From contig CM043971.1 in NCBI GenBank assembly GCA_014529385.2, forward strand, positions 97,009,485-97,073,484: 64,000 bases of DNA, given 5' to 3'. The translations under genes were made by a program, and so were the position numbers. Below, piece by piece: positions 35,236-48,449 of the stretch (position 1 is its first letter; every line of letters begins with the position of its first letter). Origin of the DNA: Adiantum capillus-veneris (taxonomy: Eukaryota; Streptophyta; Polypodiopsida; Polypodiales; Pteridaceae). Under the pieces are notes generated by a model. It was not told the DNA's origin. It searched no databases and saw only the letters and a program-made list of their open reading frames with translations.

Positions 35236-36711
35236 TTGGTCTTCTTGCTCAGCTCAAGCAGCTAGCCCAAACTTCACTTTTTGAAAGGGGCGGAAGAAAA
35301 GGGTGTTGTTCCTTCTCGTGAACCTGGCATGTTGTTTTGCGGGAGGTGGCAGCCTTTGAGTCCGTTTACCAGTGCGGCGCGCTTTCTAGCTGATAGGGAG
35401 TGCTCGACGTGACAATTCTTCTCTTGACGGATACGTTTTGAGTTCGAAACGCATCGGGATTCGGATTATAGATCTAGAATGCTGCTATAAATCTTACTTC
35501 TGTGCGCACCTGCATGCGCATTATAATTTCTTTAACTAGTCTTGCTTGGTGGGCCTTTGTGCACATACATAATCTGATAGATTTTGGAGCACAGCTAGTT
35601 ACTTGGTTAATTAATTGTGATGGCTATCGCCTTGGGTTTTGTTGTGGTGACACGAGAAAATGAGTAGAACCAATTGATAGGCACCAATAATGGATCAACT
35701 TGGGACTTCATGCGCATTGGGAAGAAGCAAGTTGTGTCCCATAGTGCTCCATATACGACAAAGGGCTACTAAAGAGGATAATTGAATCACCATAGTGCTC
35801 CATATGCGACAAAGGGCTACTAAAGAGGATAATTGAATCAAGCAAATGGGTTGGAGCTTAACCTAGTTTGGTAGTTGTTTGTAGATTGCACCATTCAACC
35901 TAGTAATATCGACCATTTAATCTCTAAACCGTGAAACCATCTTTGAGACACTCATCAAGCGTAGTCAATTTTCCTTTATTTCAATATGTTGTGGTGTGCA
36001 TGAGTGGAAGGCAAGATTAGATGAAAGTGTGTCTGCCTCATGCAAGCACGAACACCTCCTTATATTGAAAATACGAGGGAGTACAACCGACTACACATTA
36101 TCTTGGCACATATGACCTAAGTTCACACCAAAGCCATCCGGCCACGCACCACACCTCCCCCCTTAGGGAGAAAAAGATGGACAACTTTTATGATTTTGGA
36201 CTAAGAATGGACTCCATAAGAGGGATCAACTCCAATGACTCATCTGGAGGGAGTGATCATACAGCAGCTTAGGGGCTAGGATTGAGAGAGCTCGACTCGA
36301 CAAGAAGACACCTCATTGTAGGCAATACACTAGGTTGCTATCCCAATAGAAATGGCTACACGAGGAATGACTAACTGAGAGTTGGACATGATATTTTGGC
36401 AACATATATCCATTTCTAAAACGGGATGTGATGGGTTTGACTTGACGCTTAATTGAACGAGACAAACTCTCCTACAACGATAAAAACTAAAACTTTTTGA
36501 GACAAACTAACTGGGAAACCAACTTTGCATCACGACCATGAAAATGAAAAGACTGGGCACCTCTGCAACAAGACTGCAACAACTCCCTTTTTTGTTCCAT
36601 CATGACCTGGGTGTTATGCAGCATCATCCAGATGTGGGAGAGATACATGCCAAAACCAATCGCAAAACTCCAAATGCATGAAAAGATGGGCGAGTGAATT
36701 GGGTTTTGTGT
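35236..36711. other. Spacer with a 51-bp tandem duplication
   Basis: At 35,739-35,840 a unit of about 51 bp (CCATAGTGCTCC to GGATAATTGAATCA) occurs twice in tandem with one substitution. The upstream part (35,236 to about 35,500) would be promoter or 5' exon territory of the phytocyanin gene. No other gene is visible. Confidence 0.55.
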
Positions 36712-36848
36712 TCTCTCTCAACCCATCAAATATTGGCTGCCTCTGTTGAACAATACCAAGCCTTGACAAATACCTGGCTTTAGCTTCAGCCTCTGGAGCC
36801 TTTACTTGAAAAAAATTTCTAGCCTCAGCTTTCTCCTGGGTGGCCGTT
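36712..36848 (-). pseudogene. Exon fragment resembling a hypersensitive-induced response (HIR/SPFH-domain) gene
   Basis: One minus-strand frame reads EKAEARNFFQVKAPEAEAKA followed by RYLSRLGIVQQRQPIFDGLR. This matches the conserved C-terminal half of the SPFH domain of plant HIR proteins, membrane-associated proteins linked to defence, where the family has a KAEAEK..QIKRAEG..EAKYLSG.GIARQRQAI.DGLR pattern. The usual upstream (NEINAAARLR) and downstream (VMDMVL.TQYFDTM) segments are not seen next to it, a stop lies just upstream, and several conserved positions differ. I therefore read it as an isolated decayed exon. The rest of the gene may be beyond a lost intron or deleted. Confidence 0.55.
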
Positions 36849-37528
36849 GGCTAATAGGTTAGCCGAATCTTGCGAGGCCATGGAGAGGTTTGTAGCCTTG
36901 ATGACACAGAATCATATGTGGTCGTGGAATAGGCGCATCTGTAGCTGTTGGTGGTGCAGAGACAAAGTGCCGATGAGACAATTGGAGATGGAGAGGAGTT
37001 GATCCAGTACGGAGGCCTACACATCGTCATTTTCAGTAACTGCAACCATTGAATCTTGGGATTGCAACAAGCAGGCTGCTGTTGAGACTTACATAAGCTT
37101 AAGCTCGAAGCAAACCAAGGTTGAGTAGGTGCATTAACAGGTGTAGATGTTGACATCTTGAGCAACATTGTAGGCTTTGGTGCTGTCATCAATATATTGG
37201 CCAACAGGATCATGTTGAAATGGAGCGGCAACATGTTAATGGGGACCTTGATATTGTCGTAGGCTCCAAGAATATCCCATTGCTCCAGCTTCAGCTCTCT
37301 TGTTAGGCAGACTAGGACTTCTCAGGCTACTAAGAAGGTATTTTCCCATGTTATGCAGAGAAGGTTGCTGCATCGTTGTTGCTCCTAAGCAGTCCAGGCC
37401 CCAACGATTCGATCCAAGGAGGAGAGGATACGGAAGAGGGAAATAAGACTACCAAGCGGGAATGCCGCCTATAACACTACCATTCTGACTACCTCTCTGT
37501 CACTTCAATTAATCGCCATGCGAGCAAG
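36849..37528. other. Spacer, no gene recognised
   Basis: A minus-strand open frame at 37,234-36,851 has no recognisable domain and its composition is not convincing. No repeats are visible. Confidence 0.45.
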
Positions 37529-37533
37529 ACACA

Positions 37534-37598
<65 letters not shown>
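37529..37598. repeat. (CA)n-(GA)n compound microsatellite at the edge of the left arm
   Basis: CA repeats at about 37,529-37,550 pass into GA repeats that end directly at the first base of the left inverted arm. Any target-site duplication on this side is obscured. Confidence 0.93.
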
Positions 37599-37600
<2 letters not shown>

Positions 37601-38323
37601 AGCAGCGGCTAACACAGGCTACACCAATTATGCACCAAGCTGTGGATGTGCTATAGTGCACAATATTTCTTGTTCATTATATAGGGCTTGGGCTCATTTA
37701 GGAGTTCCAAAGTTGTATGAGGCTAGGCTAAAGAGCTCAACTTTATCCCATAGTTGAAGGGTTTGAGGCCCAACGCTATAAAAGATCCCTATGCTTAATG
37801 AGTAGTGATTCTTGGGTGATTTTTCCTCTTTGTAGAGTGGATGGTCATGAGGCTCACGGGCTTTCCATGCCCATGTAGCTCTTGATTTCTAATAATCAAT
37901 TACACCTTCTTTCTAATTAGTCTCTTTGTTTGATTATGTGGAGTGAGATTGTGTTAGTGTGATGGTAGATCTCTAATCCCTTTTTTGAGTTAATCTATTC
38001 TATCCACACCATTGGCCATGGTGTGTGAGGGTTGTGCCTTCCTTCTCTTCATCTCTCTTAACAAGGTGCGGTTAGTGTGTGTGCATACGTAGTCGCATTA
38101 AGGGGTTGTGCCGGAATGGACACACTAATGCGGAGTAGGTATGTTAATTGCATGCTTCTGTAGTTGTGATTAAGAGTTGTAAATAAGAGTGATTGATGTG
38201 AGAGGTTAATTTCAACCGCATGATTGGGTGCAAGTGATTAGTGAGTAGGAATGTGTTGTTGATTAGAGGAAGCTCCCTTCCATGGCTTCTCTCTATGATG
38301 AGGGTGGATGCATGAATAGGTGG
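37598..38323 (+). repeat. Left inverted arm
   Basis: It begins GTTAGCAGCGGCTAACACAG and ends GATGCATGAATAGGTGG. It is collinear with the reverse complement of 48,450-49,442 apart from one nested insertion in that arm, with roughly 10% divergence by eye. The first 16 bases are themselves a short palindrome. Confidence 0.9.
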
Positions 38324-38742
38324 ACCAAAAACCTTGTCCTAGACAGAGGTTTTATAACCGGTACATAAAACCATCTCTATTAGTTCAATTTGATATATTC
38401 TTTTGAACAGTTTTTTAATTAAATATAGAATTTCCACAGCTTTTTGTTAAATATAGAAGACGGCTCTGTACCTCTTAACTATGGACGTCAGCTAGCTCTT
38501 TACACCATTACGATTTCCACGTCTCTTTTTCAAATATAGAAGACGGCTCTGTAGCTCTTAACTATGCACGTCAGGCAGCTCTTTGTCTTCCTGCTCTCTC
38601 GTTTTCCTGTCTCTCTCTAACTCTCTGTGTAGAAGCACAGATTGTTGTTTTACTTTGTAGGCCTATCACATATCTATTGCTGTCATATACTGCTCTTGCT
38701 CTCTGTAGGCCTATCACCTCACTCAATCTCTCCCGCTCTAGC

Positions 38743-41700
38743 ATGGAGCAAGAATCTCACATTGTATGTGACTGCTCTCAGCCTCACTGTGAACTGTGTG
38801 CTAGGTATGTTGTTTATGTGGTCAACAAATATCATGCTAGGAGAAAGAGGGAGCAGCGTGCTAAGAACAAGCTTGAGCAGGTAGCACGTGAGGAAGATAA
38901 TTATCAAAATGGTGCTGATGATCCAAAGCGTCAAAGACTTTGCAATGACCTTGTTATGCTCTTCAATCGGCGTACAAAGGCCCTTGATGTTGCATCACGC
39001 TCATATATTTTGTGCAAGTTTGTAAATCATCCTTCTGTTGGAGACCTTGAAATGCCCAAGGCACAAACAACCTTCGTTGAAGCCATACGCAACACAATAG
39101 ATGCAATCAAATTACCCAAGAGCAGACGGGAGCTCTTTCTTAAAAGGTTCATCACCACAATGCTTATGAATGTTGAGTGTACATCTACCTCAAAAGTGAA
39201 TGTTTCAGTTGCATCTAAGTTGCTAAATTTGCACAAGAGGAACTTCATAGCTGCAAAGAATTGGTTGAGGGCAGCAGGTGATGGCAATTTTCCAATCTCT
39301 TTGTGTGCTCGACATCCCATGGATCGTGGTTTCATAACACCTGATGAGAAAGAGTTGATCTTCTCTTTTTGGATGTCTAACACTCGTGTTTCACCCAATA
39401 AGAAGGATGTGTGCAGAAAGCGTATTGGAAGAAATTCATATGTCAAACATCCTGTGCATCTTCTTGAACAATCTCAGGTAATAACTTGCTTCACTATATC
39501 CATTTTTGTTTTCTAATATTTGCATTCATGACCTATATTCACTATAATTGGGTGATAAGAGTAGATATGAAATCGGATATGAAGGAAGTTATAAATGGAA
39601 ATAAGGGGAATCTGTATTTGGTCCTAGACTCTTGGTCCTAGACTAAGAGTAGATAAATATTGGATGTGAAGGAGAATTATATAAATGGAAACATAGTTTT
39701 TATCATACACGTATGTTTGCTGAAATATATGTTTGCAGACGCATACTTTCACACGCGTATGATATGTATAAACTGGTCAGGTTAAAAACTGGTTTACATA
39801 ACCAATAAAAATCTTTTAACACTTATTTCTCACTGGTATACATCGTGGTTAAGTGTTCACATGTACTGTTTGTCATGTCAAATAGGTAAAAAACATATCT
39901 GTTTGAAAGTAAAATACTGATTTACATTTCTAGTAAAAAAAAAATAACACTTATTTCTCACTGGTATAATCGTGATTAAGTGCTCACATGTACTGGTTAG
40001 GTAAAGAACATACCGGTTTTAAATGAAAAGACTGGTTTACATCAGCAGTCAGAACATTTGAACTGGTTGACACTTATATACCACTGGTACAAACCAAGGA
40101 CATGTGTTCATTTTTTTTTACACTTATTTCTCACTGGTATACATCATGGTTAAGTGCTCACATGTACTGGTTAGGTAAATAACATACCTCTTTTAAATGA
40201 AAACACTGGTTTACATCAGCAGTAAGAACATTTGAATTGGTTGACACTTATATACCACTGGTACGTACCAAGGATATGTGCTCATTTTTTTAACCCTTAT
40301 TTTTCACTGGTATACATCATGGTTAAGTGCTCACATGTACTGGTTAGGTAAATACATACCGGTTTTAAATGAAAACACTGGTTTACATCAGCAGTAAGAA
40401 CATTTGAACTGGTTGACACTTATATACCACTGGTACGTACCAAGGGCATGTGTTCATTTTTTGTAACACTTATTTCTCACTGCTATACATCGTGGTTAAG
40501 TGCTCACATGTACTGGTTAGGTAAATAATATACTGGTTTTAAATAAAAAGACTGGTTTACATCAGCAGCAGTAAGAACATTTGAACTGGTTGACACTTAT
40601 ATACCACTGGTACATACCAAGGGCATGTGTTCATTTTTTGTAACACTTATTTCTCACTGGTATACATCATGGTTAAGTGATCACATGTACTGGTTAGGTA
40701 AATAATATACCGGTTTTAAATAAAAAGACTGGTTTACATCAGCAGCAGTAAGAACATTTGAACTGGTTGACACTTATATACCACTCGTACGTACCAAGGA
40801 CATGTGTTCATATATACTGGTTTGTTTAACCAATTAAGTGAAAAAACATAGTGGTTTGAAATAAAAATACTGGTTTATAGTAATGTAACAGTACGTTTTC
40901 TTCAAAGATAATAAAAACCTGCAGTTTTCTTCAATGTTCTTTAACCATATATGTCTTTCATTGTAGGTGGATCTGTTTCTCAACTTCAAAGAACAATACC
41001 CTAAAATTGTAATAAGGCAGCGTGCGTTTGAGTACATGAAGCCATATTTTGTGCGGAAATTGAGAGACCGATATACTTGCTGCTTCATTTCACATGTTCA
41101 AATGTCCTTCCTAAAGGATGCCATAAATCACATGCAAAGTTCTGTATTCGGTCTGCATGGAAAAGCTTGCCAATGTCAATGCAACATATGCAAAGACAAT
41201 GGTGGATGCAAGGAACCAAAAAACCCTATCAAGAGTGTAACAGCCTTATTGGACTCTATACTGTGTCCAAAATCAGATATGTCCACCTTCCATGCCCTTG
41301 CCTGCTTGAGTGGTCAATGTAAAAGGTGTGGCCCGGATAAGTTGGACTTTTGTGCTGCAGAGGCTGCATTTATTGCTAAAAAGATTGTGGTGAAGATTTT
41401 TGAGGATCTAGAAGTAGGAACTGTGCGTGACGGTCTGAAGAAGAAAAGGAAAGTCTTGTCGCATAAGGAAATATCATGCCAGGATCTCTCAGTCATGTTC
41501 AAAGACCATCTTAAGAAATACATAATGCATAATTTTGTGTATAGATGGCAAGCAGAACAATATAAGGAATGTATACAAAGCTTTTCAGAAGATGTTGTTG
41601 TGTTAGTTGTTGACTTTGCTGAAAATTATAGTTTCAAAGAACAAAATGAGATTCAGTCCATGCACTGGTAGTCAAATCAAGTAACTATTTTTGTGCACAT

Positions 41701-43069
41701 AACATATTTTCGCATTGTAGGTAACGACATCACCCTAGATCATTTTATTATTTCTTTTGTATTAAGCCTTCAATAATTTTTGATTTTTATATTATGCAGG
41801 TGACATCCACAAGACAATTCACTTCTTCATTTCAGATGACAAGCAACATGACACACATTTTGTTCAACACTGTTTCTGAAACATGCGGAATGGCTAAAGC
41901 AATTTGGTCTAAACATAAGGCATCATTGGGTATGGTATGATGGAGAAGATTCACAATTCAAAGCAAGAAGACCATTCTATTTCCTTGCCAGGTATACCAT
42001 GTTCTAACAGACATTATCTGAAGGTGGTTTTAATATAGAGACCTATAATATTGGCATTAAAGTTGTAATAAAATGCTTGTCTAACATCAGTAATATTATA
42101 ATACATGTTTTTTTTGGTAATTTTATTGTGCCAAGAGTATATTAATCTTCTTCTATCCATTGAATAAATTGTAGATACAGTGTTTTTATGGGATGGAAAA
42201 TGTCTTGGAACTTTTTTGGATCCAGCCATGGTAAGGGAGAACACGACGGTGCGGGAGCAGTGATAAAAAGGTCTTTAACTCAATACCAATTGCAGCCAAA
42301 CTACCCAAAGATAGACTGTGCTGCAGATGTTGTGGCATTATTGAGACGGACCTTGTCAGATGGTGCTACAGCCACCTATGCATCCCAGGCCCGTTATGTA
42401 AGCAGGATTTTTTGGGTGATTGAATTGGGAGATGTAGAAAGGGGAAAAAAATGGGATGTGAAGGCTGTAAAAAATACCCACTCAATGTACTCTGTTTTTG
42501 CATATTCAGAGCATGATACAACTGATTTGAGAACATGTTCACTGTCTTGTTTTTGTAGCGCATGTAAACAGGAAAAGTGGAGGAGATGTGTGAGCAAGTC
42601 ACACGTTCCTTTCTGGACATACCTTATTTTGGAGCCTACGAAAGAAGGGGAAGACGATGACGACGAAATAAAGGAGGATGCAGTGTATGAAGGACACTAT
42701 GACCCCCTCAGTCAAGCTCTTATTGTTGGTGATAATTTTGTTGTTCCCGCACCAAATGAAAATGAAGAAAAAGTGGATTTCTATATAGTGAAATGCACTG
42801 CAGCTATTCAGGAGTTTCATTCAGACGCTGAAGATGACTGGGGTAATATCATTAGGCGAGGATCCTATGCTATCAAAGGGTTTTACTATCGTATGATAAA
42901 TGAGCAGACCTACGAGCTTTTGGACAAAAAGACAGAGGTGTTTATATATTCACATCTTGTTCGGGCAATCAAAATCCCCATGATACCCCATCCCAGCAAC
43001 TCAAAACTATATACAATATCACTTGATGTCAGTGAGTCTATCTACAATAGTATGCCTTTTGAGCTATAA
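38743..43069 (+). pseudogene. Transposase-like gene with DFAENY / DG..QFK / SHGKG..DG motifs, four exons
   Basis: Exon 1 is 38,743-39,477 (donor CAG/GTAATA), with a Cys-rich start and a basic coil. Exon 2 is 40,967-41,680, with VDLFLNFKEQYPK, Cys-rich CQCQCNICKDNGG and CLSGQCKRCGPDK, then VVDFAENYSFKEQNEIQSMHW. Exon 3 is 41,800-41,991, with HFFISDDKQHDTHFV and, one frame away, WVWYDGEDSQFKARRPFYFL. Exon 4 is 42,175-43,069, with WNFFGSSHGKGEHDGAGAVI, then SCFCSACKQEKWRRC and an acidic tail. All introns are GT-AG and phases fit. I recognise the motif set from uncharacterised fish and invertebrate proteins; a DDE/RNase H-like catalytic triad (Asp, Asp, Asp/Glu) is inference. Lesions: TAG at 41,669-41,671 in the first catalytic exon and a frameshift near 41,872 in exon 3. 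The usual Ser-Asp-Gly is Tyr-Asp-Gly. Confidence 0.78.
39780..40870 (+). repeat. Tandem array of about 175-bp units in intron 1 of the transposase-like gene
   Basis: About six imperfect units each carry ACTTATTTCTCACTGGTATA, GGTTAAGTGCTCACATGTAC, ACATACCGGTTTTAAAT, ACTGGTTTACATCAGCAGTA and GAACTGGTTGACACTTATA. The first units are shorter and more diverged. ACCGGT or CTGGT recurs every 20-40 bp. The repeats fill most of a 1.49-kb intron (39,478-40,966). Confidence 0.88.
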
Positions 43070-43129
43070 CCATCTTAAGAAATGCATAATGCATAATTTT
43101 GTGTATATCTGCCTTTAACTGTAAATTGT

Positions 43130-44335
<1,206 letters not shown>

Positions 44336-44487
44336 ATTTGCAAGATACTTCAAATATAGAAAACAATGTATTTCCGTGCAACTTGCTTGTAAATGTATTA
44401 TACATGAATTCTGTTACATTGATTGACAAGAAGGCTGAGTAATTCTCCGTTTACATCCATCGACAAAAGTCGCCCACTTCACAGACT

Positions 44488-45358
44488 TTATGAAGCTTTC
44501 TTTTTATTAAAAAAATTTGTTCCTTTCTTCTTGAAAAAGTCAATCCGCCATTTCCAATAAAAACGACACACATAGGTGTCGTCAGGTTGTCCGTCTGCAC
44601 AAATTACAGTCCTCTTTGTAAACTCAATTCTGTTCTTAGAGTACAACCAGTGTGCCAGCCAGTTTATGACAGTGGTTGACAGAAAACAGGCGCGCACTTC
44701 TTTAGATTGCTTTTCTAGCTTGGGAAAAACAAGAAATGACCCCAATGGATTAAACATTAGCTTATATCCAAAATAAGTGTGTCAGGTGGTAGGTCAGGAA
44801 ATTTTTTGAGATTCTTGTGGAACACTAGTTTATCTGTCGCGCCCAATTTAAAAGGGGCCCTTGTGCACTGCGCCTGACTTACCACTTTATTGAATCTTTT
44901 GTGGTGGTCAGGGAACACTGTCGCTAGTGTGCGTTTGAGCTTCTCAAACTCGCAGTAGCTCCATATCCACACTTCGAACCATCTGAAACAAAAATTCAGA
45001 AACACTTCTGCATCGGCCCTTACCCAAAACTGTGTATCCCCTTCGACAACATACCGCATTTCTAGCCAGTAGGGCAATTCTTCACCATATTTCCATCAAA
45101 TTTTTTGAGCAGTAATCCATTAAGGTCCAAAATGAGAACCCTACGCTGGACGCTCAACGGAGGTGGTGGCCTTGGCCATATCAGTGGGATTCTTTTAATT
45201 AGTCTAAACCATAGAGGAAATACGAGCACTGCAGGAGACAACACGTAATTCCATATTGCAGGAATGTCAGCCCTGCCATTCTGCTTGTCAGCCCTGAACC
45301 TATCTGCAAGGCACCATTCTTCAACTGAAAACATATCTGCAGATGCAAAATTACACAA
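44488..45358 (-). pseudogene. FCP1/NIF-like HAD phosphatase domain
   Basis: Three consecutive minus-strand frames join into one domain. VQRRVLILDLNGLLLKK is the phosphatase motif I region, where Asp-x-Asp-Gly is Asp-Leu-Asn-Gly here, so the second Asp is missing. YVVEGDTQFWVRADAEVFL and WFEVWIWSY match the FCP1 pattern R-P-x2-x-F-L and fE-v-x-iw-T/S. A segment near LVFHKNLKKFP, then TLILDIS and LMFNPLGSFLVF, match the KdL and DDsp..Np positions. Frame changes fall near 45,100 (an A6 run) and 44,760. An acceptor TCTGCAG near 45,339 suggests an upstream exon. It may be the C-terminal part of the RING gene upstream or a separate gene. Loss of the second motif Asp suggests an inactive enzyme or a binding role. 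Confidence 0.6.
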
Positions 45359-45525
45359 GACTCAAATTTAAATATGAAATTAGGACATATCTATAGATAG
45401 AAATCATACAATAAAAATACACAATGTTCAAAAATTAGGCACAAGATGAAAGAGACGTCGAATGGGAAAGAACGTTATATTAATTTCATAAGTGGTTACA
45501 TAAAAATAAAAATAGGGGGGGCAAA

Positions 45526-48166
45526 CTATAATCTTTTACAGGCTCTGGGTTTAGGGTCAGAACTTGTGCCGGTATTCTGCATCTCCTTAGTGTCTTCTAT
45601 GTCCATCTCCTCTTCTAGCTGCCCCTGGGTCTCTTCCTCTTCCTTGCTTTTTTGCTCCATTCTAGGCTTCTCATCTCCAATCTTCTTGATTTTTTTTCTT
45701 TTTACCTTTCTTATATGCTAAGCAAGGGTCTCCTCGGGACTTCCCTCCAGCCTGACATCTACACGATCATCAGCTTTAGAAAGCTGTGTAGCAAAAGATC
45801 ACTTATTAGAGCCATAATCAATGAAAAAACTTACTCTTGCCACGTTGGCCTTGTTTTCTCGGGGTCTTTGATCTTGTCACCCGCACGCCAGTGTCTAGCA
45901 TTACATCGTCTTCCTCATTCTGGGTTTTCCCTTTAGCACCAGTCGTACTATGCTCCTTTACCTCAAATTTTTGTTCTTCTTCTGTTGTTTTCGAAACAGG
46001 TTTCTCAGCATTACCAGGGACATTTTCATCAATCAATACCTCCACACGTGTCTTGTATGCAGGCGTCACTGCATCGTCTTCCTCATTCTGGCTTTTCCCT
46101 TCAGCATTCATACTCTGCTCCTTTACCTCAAAGTTTTGTTCTTCTTCTGTTGTTTCCGAAATAGGTTTCTCAGCATTACTAGGGACTTTTTCATCAAGCA
46201 ATACCTCCACTGGTGTCTTGTATGCAGGCATCACTGCATCGTTCCTTGTGTCTTTACCGGCAGTAGTTCTGAAGCAGCCTGACTCTGAAAAAACCTCAGA
46301 GAAGACAAAAATCAACCACCTGAAAAAACATCAGAGAAGACAAAAATCAGCCACCTGATTACCCATTGAAACAATTTTCTCACCTGTTTTTGGGCATGGT
46401 TCAAGTGGCTTCTTCTTTAGAAGGGATTGGTCTTCTGCAGAAATAACTCCGGGGCAATCCTTAAGCATGCAGTTTCCTTTCTCAGCCAAGTGAGCATAGC
46501 AGAATGCATGGTATGCATGTGAACAAGGCAATAGAACAACATGGCTTGAGCGATTGTGATCATGAATTTTTACACCACAAGCATTGCACACATCAATGAG
46601 AACAACACTATGTCCAGGAGCTGAAACTCCTGTAGGCAAGACTATGGTTTCAGGTAGCATTGGTTGACTAATCATGTCTGTCACAAACGTGACATAGAGA
46701 CCAAAGGTTTCCTCACGCTCCAAGCATTTGGATAATTCTTCCTGTAGGCAAGAGACCTCTGTTATCAGACAATGTCAAACAGGTATAAAATTGGTATGAA
46801 TGCTTGAAAATTGTATAATGATGTTATCATACCGGTATGATTACATCCTGCCGTTATGATGTTATCCCACCGGTATAATGTTATTATACTAGATAGTATA
46901 TTAACATCATACCGATAGGATAACATTCGGTAACATCATACCGGAAGCTTAACATCAAACCAGTTGGATTTTAACATACCGGTTGGATCTAACCCTACCG
47001 GTTGGATGTAACCATACCGGTAGGATGTTATCATATCGGTAGGATTATATCCTAAATCGTACCGATAAGATGTTATCATACCGGTAGGATGTAATCATAC
47101 TGATATGGGTATAATCCTACCGGTATGATAACATCCTACCGGTATTGTCATCTACCCTTACCGAATATGATATAATCCTACCGGTACGAAAAATCATACC
47201 TTATGGTACTTTGCAGGTATTATACTACAATTAGATGGAGTTAAAAGCATACATGTGCCTGTTGTAGGGTGTCTTTTGCTTCGTCAAATTTTTCTTGGAG
47301 GCTGTCAAGCAAGCCTGTTGGTACATTGGCATCGTCATGGAAGTGCATTCGGATGGTGTCAAGGGCACCCTCGCAACTGTGCACATCAGCAACAGATTTG
47401 ACCACTGAATCCTTAGCCTTCTGACACTTGACTGATACATTGTCATGAGATTTTCTAACCTCAACAAGAAGTTCTTGCAAGGAAGTGGATACTTCAACAC
47501 TAAACGCAGACTGAGTAGTCGTAAAAAGCCCACTTCCGACTGGTGTACTTCCGGATAGGGTATTTACTAAGAAGATGGCAGAACCACTTGGGGTTCCTGT
47601 GGATACTCCACCTCAGATGCAAACTCAGCCCACTTACCGGACCTGTGCATACGAGATAAACATATCTGCGTGCAAACTTGACTCCCAGCAGATAGTTTGG
47701 TGGTTTGGATTGGTACACTTGCTTGTAGTGAGCCGGCCTTGTTGTTTTTATCGGCACTTTTTTCTCCTTCACTGGAAGACACGTGAAAACTTTCATCCAA
47801 TTGGATATGGGCACATCTGCATCTCTCAACTTCCTAACATCTTTCCCCTCAAGACTTAACCCATATTCCCTGTGAAAATCCTCCTTTGTCGTGCAGAATG
47901 CCTTTAATTGCACCTCCACATCCTTGGGGTGAACAAAGCGGCTGATTTTGGGAGGAGGCTGTAACTTCTGTCTCTGAAAGGAATAAATCCATATTCATTA
48001 CTCAATGTATCCACACCTCAGTACTCTACTACACATACAAGCCTGCTGTACACAACACAAAGAGAGACAGAGAGAGGTGACATACCTTCGTGGGAGAATG
48101 TTGGGTCTTTGTGGGGGAGACCTATCGGGATGCATTCCTTGGGCTCTTTCTTAGGTTTCTATCCAT
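45526..48166 (-). pseudogene. RING-H2 protein with coiled coil and acidic repeats, multi-exon
   Basis: Exon 1, 48,166-48,086: MDRNLRKSPRNASR, then an in-frame TAG, then VSPTKTQHSPTK (donor AAG/GTATGT). Exon 2 starts at 47,973 (acceptor CTTTCAG) with a conserved-looking KAFCTTKEDFHREYG segment, a Ser/Thr/Gly linker in another frame, and a helical coil (VEVRKSHDNVSVKCQKAKDS) to 47,253. Exon 3, 46,741-46,384: the RING-H2 finger CNACGVKI...LPCSHAYHAFC...NCMLKDC (C-x2-C, C-x-H-x2-H-x2-C, C-x4-C). Exon 4, 46,284-45,835: two acidic repeats of about 58 residues (PAYKTPVEVLLDE...EEEQNFEVKEQ). The last segment, about 45,792-45,526, is Lys/Glu-rich with one TAG. Junction phases fit for exons 1-2, 2-3 and 3-4. 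RING-H2 fingers usually act in ubiquitin transfer; the partner is unknown. Confidence 0.65.
46780..47225. repeat. ACCGGT-rich short repeats in an intron of the RING gene
   Basis: The intron 46,742-47,252 is filled with imperfect units of about 18-22 bp such as CATACCGGTAGGATGTTAT, with ACCGGT about a dozen times in either orientation. The unit differs from the arrays at 39.8-40.9 kb and 43.1-44.3 kb but shares the same hexamer core. Confidence 0.88.
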
Positions 48167-48449
48167 AGAGAAGGATAAGCAGTGTGCAAAGGGGCCTGTA
48201 GAGTGAGTTGAGAAAGGCGCAGAAGGAGAAAGGCACAAAGATACCGAGAAGTCATAGTCATGAAAACATTCGACTGAACATTCGTTTTGACGTGGGCTCC
48301 ACACGTGTTTTTGAATCCTCCACATGATTTTTAAGATTTTGTATCCTCTACATGATTATTTAATTCAAATAATTCTTGCCCATAACACCAGTTTCATACC
48401 CCCTAAATTTTAAGCCTCCAAAAGAAACTTTCAACCGGTTAAAACCGGG

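Noticed and set aside
38677-38742. Upstream in-frame ATG of the transposase-like gene
   Set aside because: The 22 extra residues are Leu/Ser-rich translation of a CT-rich leader. The ATG at 38,743 opens the Cys-rich conserved part.
39780-40870. Intron 1 repeat array as a CRISPR or centromeric satellite
   Set aside because: There are only about six diverged 175-bp units confined to one intron with intact splice sites, so it is a local intronic repeat.
45837-46358. 173-codon plus-strand frame over the RING gene exon 4
   Set aside because: It is antisense to the acidic repeat exon. The duplication there keeps both strands open, and the minus strand has the matching splice phases.
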